Assembly: GCA_002320775.1 (NCBI GenBank)
Contig: DCKY01000151.1
Location: forward strand, 6,016-24,646
Length of the DNA: 18,631 bases
Direction: 5' to 3'
Origin: Planctomycetes bacterium UBA1662
GTDB taxonomy: Bacteria; Planctomycetota; UBA8108
Part shown: positions 8,096 through 14,893 of the stretch, one piece after another
Layout of the letters: each line of letters opens with the position of its first letter
Numbering within the stretch: the first letter of the stretch is position 1
Notes under the pieces: model-generated
Databases searched by the model: none
What the model was told of the DNA's origin: nothing
The model's input: only the letters and a program-made list of their open reading frames with translations
Position numbers and translations under genes: made by a program

Positions 8096-8121
8096 CTCTC
8101 AATGACATCACTCTCAATGAC
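8096..8121. repeat. 11-bp direct repeat in the divergent spacer
   Basis: CTCTCAATGAC occurs at 8096-8106 and again at 8111-8121, a period of 15 bp. It lies in the 281-bp spacer (8052-8332) between the sigma gene and sulfatase 2, nearer the sigma start. Tandem half-sites of this kind may bind a regulator. I found no confident -35/-10 pair in the spacer. Confidence 0.5.
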
Positions 8122-8311
8122 GCCAGAACGCCCTACAAGCGTTTATTGATCCCGACCGGAAGATGTACACAGGAAATCAGTCCCGAAACTCCCGCCATCT
8201 GTCCGAAAACCCGCTTCGCTCACCCAAGACATTTAGAGAGAATAGTTTATACCATTCCAATGAACGCGGGGTTGAATAAGAATACTTGTAGTTTCTGCCC
8301 GGATTCCCAAC

Positions 8312-8319
8312 AGGAGAGG
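8312..8319 (+). promoter_or_regulatory. Shine-Dalgarno AGGAGAGG serving a leader ORF and/or sulfatase 2
   Basis: AGGAGAGG ends immediately before an ATG at 8320, and its core lies about 15 bases before the sulfatase ATG at 8333. It is the only strong site upstream of the sulfatase, yet the spacing suits neither start ideally. Confidence 0.5.
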
Positions 8320-8361
8320 ATGAAATCTGCCCATGCGCCATCGGAGCTTGAAGAAACCTAA
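8320..8361 (+). CDS. Possible 13-codon leader ORF overlapping the sulfatase 2 start
   Basis: ATG at 8320 opens a short frame encoding MKSAHAPSELEET and stopping at 8359-8361. It overlaps the first nine codons of sulfatase 2 in another frame. It begins directly after AGGAGAGG. It could be a translated leader peptide that tunes sulfatase synthesis, or a chance ORF; the very tight spacing to the Shine-Dalgarno argues for caution. Confidence 0.25.
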   Translation: MKSAHAPSELEET

Positions 8362-9763
8362 TTACAGAATACTCGCCTTCCTCGCAATCATTGCAGCCGC
8401 TGGAGTGTCGGACTCGAGCGGACAGGAAAAACTGAAACACCCCAACCTGGTCATCTTCGTCGCCGATGACCTCGGCTGGAACGATGTCGGCTACCATGAC
8501 AGCGTCATCAAAACTCCCAACATCGACAGTCTCACCAGGCAGGGAATCGAGCTGAACCGTTTCTACGTCTACCCTTTCTGCAGCCCGACCCGAACAGCGC
8601 TGCTGACCGGCCGCTCCCCTCTAACCCTCGGCGTCATCCGACCGATTGGAGGAGATGCTGTACTCCCCATGGATGAACACCTGCTGCCGCAGACGCTCAA
8701 GAGCGCGGGCTACCAGACCCTGATGAGCGGCAAGTGGCATCTCGGTAACCGGGATGAGGCCGCCCTGCCGCACAAGCGCGGCTTCGACAGCTTCTATGGA
8801 CATTCAGGCGGCATCATCGACTACTACACCCACCAGCGCGGCGGAGGCTTCCGCAGACGCCCCGGCGGAAACCAGCCGGGAGAGGCGCCGCCTCCGGACT
8901 GGCAGCGTGATGGCAAGACGCTGGTCGAGGAGGGCTACTCGACTCAGCTCATCGGAAAAGAGGCCATTCGCCTGCTGCGAAAAAGGGATAAGAAGAAGCC
9001 GACCTTCCTCTACGTGACCTTCAACGCTCCACACACCCCGCTGCAGGCGCCGCAGGAGTTCATCGACCGCTACAAGAACATCGAGAACGAAGATCGGCGA
9101 GTCTACGCCGCCATGGTCGATGCCATGGACGTGGAGATCGGCAAGGTCCTCAAGGTCATCGACGAAGAGAAGATGAGGGAGAACACCATCGTCCTGTTCA
9201 TGAGCGACAATGGCGGCTCGGCGCGCGGCGGCGCCAGCAACACCCCCCTGGCGAGCGGAAAGGGAAGCGTCTACGAAGGCGGCATCCGGGTACCCGCGGT
9301 CATCCGCTGGCCCGGAGTGCTCCCGGCCGGAAAGAAGCTCGACCAGCTGACCACCGTCCACGATCTCTTCCCCACGCTCGCGTCGGCCCTCGGGGTCAAG
9401 CCCGGCAACAAGAAGCCTTTCTACGGCCAGGATCTCTGGAAGAGCTTTGTCTCCGGCAAGATCATCCCGCATAAGGACGTGCTCATCGCCTCGCAGGCGA
9501 TCGCCCTCTTCCATGGCGAATGGAAGCTGATCCAGGGAGCGGGCGTCAACGGACGCCCCGGCTACCGGGAGCTCTACCTCATCAACGCCGACCCCGAGGA
9601 GCGCTTCGATCTCTCAGATGTCTACCCGGAGCTCACCACAGCGCTCGGCGCCATCATCGATCGCTTTCCCAAGGCCGAGCCCATCTCCAGGGGGCGAGGA
9701 GCCCAGGGGCGGCGGCAGCGCGGGGGACAAGGTAACCGTCCGCAGCGCCCCCGCCAGCAGTAA
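8333..9763 (+). CDS. Secreted sulfatase, formylglycine (Cys) type, arylsulfatase B-like
   Basis: This 476-residue exported sulfatase differs clearly from the other one in the window. The signal peptide spans roughly 1-30 (YRILAFLAIIAAAGVSDSSG). Metal ligands are at D45-D46 (FVADDLGWNDVGY). The maturation signature CSPTR is at 83-87, followed by TALLTGR, with Cys83 to be oxidised to formylglycine. GKWHLG lies at 133-138, H234 in NAPHTP, SDNGG at 291-295 and K310 in LASGKGSVYEGG. The YVYPFCSPTRTALLTGR context is typical of arylsulfatase B-type enzymes. The tail (about 453-476) is rich in Arg, Gly and Gln and outside the fold. The ThuA-like gene follows 44 bp later on the same strand, so the two are probably co-transcribed. 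The natural substrate is not evident. The ATG at 8333 gives the full signal peptide; a TTG at 8348 is a weaker alternative. Confidence 0.93.
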   Translation: MRHRSLKKPNYRILAFLAIIAAAGVSDSSGQEKLKHPNLVIFVADDLGWNDVGYHDSVIKTPNIDSLTRQGIELNRFYVYPFCSPTRTALLTGRSPLTLGVIRPIGGDAVLPMDEHLLPQTLKSAGYQTLMSGKWHLGNRDEAALPHKRGFDSFYGHSGGIIDYYTHQRGGGFRRRPGGNQPGEAPPPDWQRDGKTLVEEGYSTQLIGKEAIRLLRKRDKKKPTFLYVTFNAPHTPLQAPQEFIDRYKNIENEDRRVYAAMVDAMDVEIGKVLKVIDEEKMRENTIVLFMSDNGGSARGGASNTPLASGKGSVYEGGIRVPAVIRWPGVLPAGKKLDQLTTVHDLFPTLASALGVKPGNKKPFYGQDLWKSFVSGKIIPHKDVLIASQAIALFHGEWKLIQGAGVNGRPGYRELYLINADPEERFDLSDVYPELTTALGAIIDRFPKAEPISRGRGAQGRRQRGGQGNRPQRPRQQ

Positions 9764-9807
9764 CCCTGAGCTTGTCAACGCGCTGATTCGGGCCTATCAT
9801 CCCGTCC

Positions 9808-10842
9808 ATGCGAAAAACAACTCTACTGCTCATTGTCTGTCTCCTCGCCTTCAGCCGTTCCCTCAGCGCCGAGGCTCCCCTCGTCTACGAAGGCGACAGC
9901 GGCCCGGGTAAGGGAAAACACCTCGTCTTTGTGGCAAGCGACCACGAATACCGCTCCGAGGAGACCCTGCCCGCCCTCGCCCGGATCCTGGCAAAACGCC
10001 ATGGCTTCAAGTGCTCCGTCGTTTTCGGAGTGAACGCGAAGGGAGAGATCCAGCCGGGCGCCAACAATGTCCCGGGAATCGAGGAGCTCGCGAAGGCCGA
10101 CCTGCTGGTCATCTTCACCCGCTTCCAGAACTGGCCGGAGGAACAGATGAACCACTTCGTGGCCTATCTCGACCGCGCCGGCCCCATCGTCGGCCTGCGC
10201 ACCGCCACCCACGGGTTCAAGATCCCCGGCAACAGCCCCTTCGCGAAATACTCCAATGGTTTCGGCGGCAAGGACTACAAGGACGGCTTCGGGAGACAGG
10301 TACTCGGAGAAAAATGGGCCGGGCACTACGGCGGCAACCACCGCTCCAGCACGCGGCTCGACATTGTGCCGGAAAAGGCCGATCACCCTATCCTTCGCGG
10401 CGTCAAGGACATGTGGGCCCAGTGCGGCGGCTACTTCGCCAATCCGCTCGAGCCCTACGAGACCCTGGCCATGGCCCAGCCCCTCGACGGCATGAAGCCC
10501 GACTCGCCACCCCACCCGAAACACAAGCCGGTGCCCGGGGCCTGGACCCGGCACTACGAAGGCAAGGACGGAAAAAAAGGCCGCGTCTTCACCAGCACCT
10601 ACGGCACCTCCAACGACATCGAGAACGAGGGCTACCGCCGCCTGCTCATCAACGCCTGCTTCTGGGCCGCGGGCATGGAGAAGGCCATCAAGGCCGAGGC
10701 CGACGTCAGCTTCGTCGGCCCCTTCAACGGAACCTGGGCGCGCGGCAAGGGACGGCGCAAGCCGGGGACAAAGCCCTCCGACCTCGCCGGCTGGGACTCG
10801 CCAATCGTTCCGCTTCGCGAGCAGAGGAAGAAGAAGAAATAA
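9808..10842 (+). CDS. Exported ThuA-like (trehalose-utilisation/class I GATase-like fold) protein
   Basis: This 344-residue protein has a signal peptide cleaved near residue 21 (LLLIVCLLAFSRSLSA). The mature part has a ThuA/GATase-1-like flavodoxin-type fold. Visible blocks are HLVFVASDHEYRSEETLP (38-55), ADLLVIFTRFQNWPEEQM (97-114), GLRTATHGF (129-137), GHYGGNHRSS (172-181), HPILRGVKDMW (193-203), YGTSND (265-270) and YRRLLINACFWAAGM (276-290). In the PVC group this is a very common exported subfamily, often beside sulfatases and glycoside hydrolases. A role in carbohydrate breakdown is usually assumed, but the reaction is not established, and the classic amidotransferase Cys-His-Glu set is not obvious. 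The protein ends in a run of four lysines. It follows sulfatase 2 by 44 bp and its stop lies 13 bp from the convergent end of ureC. No strong Shine-Dalgarno precedes the ATG. Confidence 0.88.
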   Translation: MRKTTLLLIVCLLAFSRSLSAEAPLVYEGDSGPGKGKHLVFVASDHEYRSEETLPALARILAKRHGFKCSVVFGVNAKGEIQPGANNVPGIEELAKADLLVIFTRFQNWPEEQMNHFVAYLDRAGPIVGLRTATHGFKIPGNSPFAKYSNGFGGKDYKDGFGRQVLGEKWAGHYGGNHRSSTRLDIVPEKADHPILRGVKDMWAQCGGYFANPLEPYETLAMAQPLDGMKPDSPPHPKHKPVPGAWTRHYEGKDGKKGRVFTSTYGTSNDIENEGYRRLLINACFWAAGMEKAIKAEADVSFVGPFNGTWARGKGRRKPGTKPSDLAGWDSPIVPLREQRKKKK

Positions 10843-10855
10843 GCGGCGGCCGCCC

Positions 10856-12571
10856 TCAGAACAGGAAGTAGCGCTGGGCGAGCGGCAGCTCGCTGGCCGG
10901 CTCGCAGGTCAGGTTGTCGCCATCGGCGGTGACCTCGTAGGTCTCCGGGTCAACAGTGATCTCCGGCAGGGCGTCGTTGAGGACCATGTCCTTCTTGCCG
11001 ATTCCGCGGCAATTCCTTACCGCCGCGATCTGCTTGCTGAGGCCATAGCCCTCCGCTGTACCCGACTCGGCACAGCTCTGGCTGACGTAGGCAATCGAGG
11101 TTGGACCGGTGGCCTGCCCGAAGCTGCCGAACATGGGACGCATGAAGACAGGCTGCGGGGTCGGGATCGACGCGTTCGGATCCCCCATCTGGCTCCAGGC
11201 GATAACCCCGCCCTTGATCACCATCTCGGGCTTGGCGCCAAAGAGAGCCGGCTTCCAGAGCACCAGGTCGGCGAGCTTGCCGCTCTCCACCGAGCCGGTC
11301 TGCTCGCTCATACCGTGAGCGATCGCCGGGTTGATGGTGTACTTGGCCACGTAGCGCCGGATGCGGAAGTTGTCGTTGTCACCGGTTTCTTCAGGCAGGC
11401 GTCCACGCTGCCTGCTCATCTTGTCGGCCGTCTGCCAGGTTCGCGTCACCACCTCTCCAACGCGTCCCATGGCCTGGGAATCGGAGCCCATGATACTGAT
11501 CGCCCCCATATCGTGGAGGATATCTTCGGCGGCGATGGTCTCGCCCCGGATCCTGCTCTCGGCGAAGGCGACATCCTCCGGCAGGTTCTTGTCGAGATGG
11601 TGACAGACCATGAGCATGTCGAGGTGCTCATCGATGGTATTGACGGTGAAGGGTCGAGTCGGGTTGGTCGAGCTGGGGAGAACATTGGGCTGCCCGCAGA
11701 CCGTGATGATATCGGGAGCGTGTCCACCACCGGCGCCCTCGGAGTGGTAGGTGTGGATCGTCCGGTTCTTGAAGGCTTCGATCGATGCCTCCACGAAGCC
11801 CGACTCGTTCAGGGTGTCGGTATGGATCGCGACCTGGACATCGAGGCGCTCCGCCTCAGACAGGCAGCAGTCGATGGCGGCCGGGGTCGTCCCCCAGTCC
11901 TCGTGCAACTTCAAGCCGACGGCTCCGCCGGCGACCTGGTCGGCAATCCCCTCGGGCTTGGCGGTATTGCCCTTGCCGAGGAAGCCGAAGTTCATCGGAA
12001 ACTCATCGGTGGCCTGCAGCATCATGCGGATATAGTTGCTTCCCGGGGTGCAGGTCGTGGCGCAGGTCCCGGTGGCCGGTCCTGTTCCACCGCCGATCAT
12101 GCCGGTCAGGCCACTGGCGAGAGCCTCGTCCACCAGCTGGGGACAGATGAAGTGCACGTGGGAGTCGATCCCCCCGGCGGTGAGAATCAGCCCCTCGCCG
12201 GCAATGGCCTCGGTGGTCACGCCGACAACCATTCCTTCGTCGACGCCATCCATGACATCGGGGTTGCCCGCCTTGCCGATCCCGCTGACCTGGCCGTTCT
12301 TGATCCCTACATCCGCCTTGTAGATACCCGAATGATCAACGATGAGGGCATTGGTGATGACGCAATCAAGCGCGTCATCCTGGCCGACCCCTGCGGCCTG
12401 GCCCATACCCTCGCGCAGCACCTTGCCGCCGCCAAACTTGCATTCATCCCCGTAGACTGTCAGATCCTTCTCCACCTCGAGCCAGAGCGATGTGTCGCCA
12501 AGGCGAAGCTTGTCACCGGTGGTCGGACCGTAGATCTCCGCGTAATTGGATCTCTTGATTTTATATCCCAT
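10856..12571 (-). CDS. ureC: Urease alpha subunit
   Basis: This 571-residue catalytic subunit hydrolyses urea to ammonia and carbamate at a di-nickel site in the cytoplasm. All active-site residues are present at a constant +4 offset from the Klebsiella enzyme. They are H138 and H140 (GGIDSHVHF), K221, the lysine that is carbamylated (GLKLHEDWG), and H223. The rest are H250 ([11 protein letters not shown]), H276 ([12 protein letters not shown]), catalytic H324 in the flap (MVCHHLDK) and D364 (GSDSQAMGR). The C-terminal RYFLF is the normal family end. Length matches the usual 567-570 residues, so the gene is intact. GAGGAAGG lies eight bases before the ATG. It is the last gene of the operon, starting 4 bp after ureAB. 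No ureE, ureF or ureG follows; a convergent unrelated gene abuts the 3' end. Confidence 0.98.
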   Translation of the reverse strand: MGYKIKRSNYAEIYGPTTGDKLRLGDTSLWLEVEKDLTVYGDECKFGGGKVLREGMGQAAGVGQDDALDCVITNALIVDHSGIYKADVGIKNGQVSGIGKAGNPDVMDGVDEGMVVGVTTEAIAGEGLILTAGGIDSHVHFICPQLVDEALASGLTGMIGGGTGPATGTCATTCTPGSNYIRMMLQATDEFPMNFGFLGKGNTAKPEGIADQVAGGAVGLKLHEDWGTTPAAIDCCLSEAERLDVQVAIHTDTLNESGFVEASIEAFKNRTIHTYHSEGAGGGHAPDIITVCGQPNVLPSSTNPTRPFTVNTIDEHLDMLMVCHHLDKNLPEDVAFAESRIRGETIAAEDILHDMGAISIMGSDSQAMGRVGEVVTRTWQTADKMSRQRGRLPEETGDNDNFRIRRYVAKYTINPAIAHGMSEQTGSVESGKLADLVLWKPALFGAKPEMVIKGGVIAWSQMGDPNASIPTPQPVFMRPMFGSFGQATGPTSIAYVSQSCAESGTAEGYGLSKQIAAVRNCRGIGKKDMVLNDALPEITVDPETYEVTADGDNLTCEPASELPLAQRYFLF

Positions 12572-12575
12572 CGAA

Positions 12576-13337
12576 TCAACCTTCCTCGCTCGAAAAGCCC
12601 CTGTCGGAGATCTGCCCGAGCGCCGCTTCCCGGCCCTCGTCGCTCACAGCTCCGTCGGCGAGATTGTTGCCGCCGCGAATCACCCTGTTTCCTCCGATCG
12701 CCACCAGCTCGACGGTCTTGGTGTCACCGGGCTCGAAGCGGACCGCCGTCCCGGCCGGAATATCAAGCCGCATGCCGTAGGCAGCCGACCTGTCGAACCG
12801 GAGTCCCTTGTTGGTCTCGACGAAGTGATAGTGGCTGCCGACCTGCACCGGCCGATCCCCGAGATTGGTCACCTCCAGGCTCACGCCCTCGCGTCCCTCG
12901 TTGAGCTCAAGTTCCCCCTCGGCGGCCTCGCAGGCGCCAGGCTGCTCCGGAGCCTCAGCGGCGGAGCCGAAGATCTCGAGGTCGGGAATGTCGAGAAAGC
13001 TTCCGTAGAGGGCCAGCTCGAGGTTCCCATCCTCCTCGACGACCGGATGGTGAACGGTTACCAGCTTGGTCCCGTCCGGGAAGGTTCCCTCCACCTGCAC
13101 CTCGTGGATCATCCCGGGAACGCCATCCTGCACCTGGCGGCGGCCGAGAAACTGCCGGCCCAGGTCCATCAGCTCGGCAACCGACCTGCCATCTCTGATG
13201 AACTCGAGGATCTGGGTCGCGATCAGCGCGATGCTCTCGGGGTAGTTCAACCGGACTCCGCGGGCCAGCCTCTTCTGCGCGAGGAAGCCCGCGTTGTGAA
13301 GCATGAGCTTCTCTATTTCACGTGGTGCCAGATGCAT
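12576..13337 (-). CDS. ureAB: Fused urease gamma-beta subunit
   Basis: This 253-residue protein joins two subunits that are separate in most bacteria. Residues 1-100 are the gamma subunit ([65 protein letters not shown]). A linker of about 35 acidic residues follows. Residues from about 137 are the beta subunit ([44 protein letters not shown]). A similar gamma-beta fusion is known from Helicobacter UreA. The fused chain assembles with UreC into the (alpha-beta-gamma)3 urease core; it has no catalytic residues of its own. I chose the ATG at 13337 because it gives the canonical gamma N-terminus and starts 16 bp after the ureD stop. An upstream in-frame ATG at 13397 would lie inside ureD. Confidence 0.96.
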   Translation of the reverse strand: MHLAPREIEKLMLHNAGFLAQKRLARGVRLNYPESIALIATQILEFIRDGRSVAELMDLGRQFLGRRQVQDGVPGMIHEVQVEGTFPDGTKLVTVHHPVVEEDGNLELALYGSFLDIPDLEIFGSAAEAPEQPGACEAAEGELELNEGREGVSLEVTNLGDRPVQVGSHYHFVETNKGLRFDRSAAYGMRLDIPAGTAVRFEPGDTKTVELVAIGGNRVIRGGNNLADGAVSDEGREAALGQISDRGFSSEEG

Positions 13338-13353
13338 TGGCGATCTCTCTTTC

Positions 13354-14178
13354 TTACCATTTTCGCGACCAGGGGGTGTCGCCGAGATACTCGGCAAGGA
13401 AACCCAGTTTTTCTTTCAGGTACCGCCCCACCAGCTCCGGGGTAGGACCCAGGACCCGGAGAACCGCGCCTCCGTGGACCGGGCTGACGGCTTCGAGAAG
13501 CTCCTGCCCGGGTTCGTAAGTCTGACCCGCTATCATATCCAAAAGAGCCTCGACCGCATCAACAAGCTTCTCGCCAAAGAGAGCCGCCATGGCGATGCAG
13601 TCAAAGCCTCCCGTCTTGAACTGGCCTCCAACCGGACCGTGAGCCGAGTCCAGCAGGAGCGACTCGCAGAGCACATGCTCGTCTGCGACATGGATATCGA
13701 AGCGGCTGAGGTAGCGGCGGAAGGCCCAGCGCTCGCCCCGGTGGCGCCGGCCGCTGGAGAGCCAGTCGAGCACGACAAGCGAGCCCCCGGACTCGACATC
13801 GACCCGCTGGCGCTGCTCGAAGGCCGCATCGGCGAAGCAGATGACCGGGTCGGGCGCCAGCACCAGGAAGCCATCTCGAGCCACGGTCGCCCGCAGGTCC
13901 TGCCGACAGACCTTACCCTCCGGACACCGGTAGACCTTGGTGGACGACTGGGTGGTCAGGACACAGGACGCGCCAGGGCCTACCTTCACGTCGAGAGCCA
14001 CCTCGTCGCCGGCGACCAGGCCGCCGCCAAAGCTCGAGGTGTAGACCCAGGCGGCGCGCTCCCTCGGCCTGGGAAGGAGCAGCTTCTGCGGGTTCCCGGC
14101 GCGGGCGCGCGTGACGACGGTCCGCCCGGCCACCGACGCCAGCTCGAGGATTCCGCGACTGGCGCTCTTGTCGGTCAT
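13354..14178 (-). CDS. ureD: Urease accessory protein UreD (UreH)
   Basis: This 274-residue protein is the scaffold that binds apo-urease and, with UreF and UreG, lets CO2 and nickel reach the active site. Recognisable family blocks include [91 protein letters not shown] and [15 protein letters not shown]. The ATG at 14178 ([10 protein letters not shown]) was chosen because it starts 7 bp after urtE ends; an upstream in-frame ATG at 14250 would overlap urtE by 65 bp. It sits between the urea transporter genes and the urease structural genes, the usual place for ureD. Its obligate partners UreF and UreG are not encoded in the window. Confidence 0.93.
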   Translation of the reverse strand: MTDKSASRGILELASVAGRTVVTRARAGNPQKLLLPRPRERAAWVYTSSFGGGLVAGDEVALDVKVGPGASCVLTTQSSTKVYRCPEGKVCRQDLRATVARDGFLVLAPDPVICFADAAFEQRQRVDVESGGSLVVLDWLSSGRRHRGERWAFRRYLSRFDIHVADEHVLCESLLLDSAHGPVGGQFKTGGFDCIAMAALFGEKLVDAVEALLDMIAGQTYEPGQELLEAVSPVHGGAVLRVLGPTPELVGRYLKEKLGFLAEYLGDTPWSRKW

Positions 14179-14185
14179 CGTGTTC

Positions 14186-14884
14186 TCAAACGCTGAGGTG
14201 CTGGCTGATAATGTCATCACTGAGCTCGGAAGTTTCGCCCTCGGCGACAACCCTCCCGCGATTCAGAACATAGAAGTTGTGGCCGAACTCCTTGACGAAA
14301 TCGAGGTACTGCTCGACCAGCACGACCGTCATGCCGCGCTCCTCGACCAGCTGCCTGAGGATCTCGCCAATCTGCTGAATGATGTTGGGCTGGATGCCCT
14401 CGGTCGGCTCGTCAAGCACCAGGATCTCCGGGTCTCCACACAGGGCGCGGGCGATCGCCAGCTGCTGCTGCTGTCCACCGGAGAGATCACCTCCCATCCG
14501 TCCCCCCATCTCCCTGAGCACGGGAAAGAGATCGTAGACAAAATCCGGGATGACCCGGCTGCGATCCCTGCGAGCCTGCAAAGCCACCTTGAGGTTCTCC
14601 TCAACGGTAATCCGGGGGAAAATCTGTCTTCCCTGCGGAACGTAACCCAGCCCCATCTTGGCCCTGAGATGAGGCGCCATGGTGGTGAGCTTTACCTCAT
14701 CGATCTGGATGACCGATTTCGAGAATGGCTTCAGGATCCCCATGATGTTTTTCAGCAGGGTCGTCTTGCCGACCCCGTTGCGGCCGAGGATGCAGGTCAC
14801 CTTGCCCGTCTCCATCTCCATGTCGACGGAGTTCAGGGTCTGGATTGAGCCGTATGCGAATGAGAGGTTCTTGATCTTCAGCAT
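14186..14884 (-). CDS. urtE: Urea ABC transporter ATP-binding protein UrtE
   Basis: This 232-residue cytoplasmic ATPase powers urea import, paired with the UrtD-type domain of the preceding gene. Walker A is GRNGVGKTT (34-42) and the Q-loop glutamine is Q84 (YVPQGRQIFP). The signature LSGGQQQQLAIARAL starts at 134. Walker B is ILVLDEP (154-160) with E159. The switch position carries Gln (VLVEQYLDF, Q192) instead of His, as is normal for LivF/UrtE-type subunits. Its length equals the family norm. EGIQPNIIQQIG and the GRVVAEG end are typical of UrtE rather than LivF. It starts 9 bp after urtCD and ends 7 bp before ureD, so it joins transport and urease genes into one transcript. Confidence 0.96.
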   Translation of the reverse strand: MLKIKNLSFAYGSIQTLNSVDMEMETGKVTCILGRNGVGKTTLLKNIMGILKPFSKSVIQIDEVKLTTMAPHLRAKMGLGYVPQGRQIFPRITVEENLKVALQARRDRSRVIPDFVYDLFPVLREMGGRMGGDLSGGQQQQLAIARALCGDPEILVLDEPTEGIQPNIIQQIGEILRQLVEERGMTVVLVEQYLDFVKEFGHNFYVLNRGRVVAEGETSELSDDIISQHLSV

Positions 14885-14893
14885 AATTCGCGA

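Noticed and set aside
11315..12904. A 529-codon plus-strand open frame opposite ureC and ureAB
   Set aside because: It is antisense to two well-conserved genes, contains no recognisable domain and reflects the absence of stops in the shadow frame of GC-rich coding DNA.
14179..14250. Longer UreD start at 14250
   Set aside because: It would overlap urtE by 65 bp and add residues unlike the UreD N-terminus; the ATG at 14178 is 7 bp after the urtE stop.
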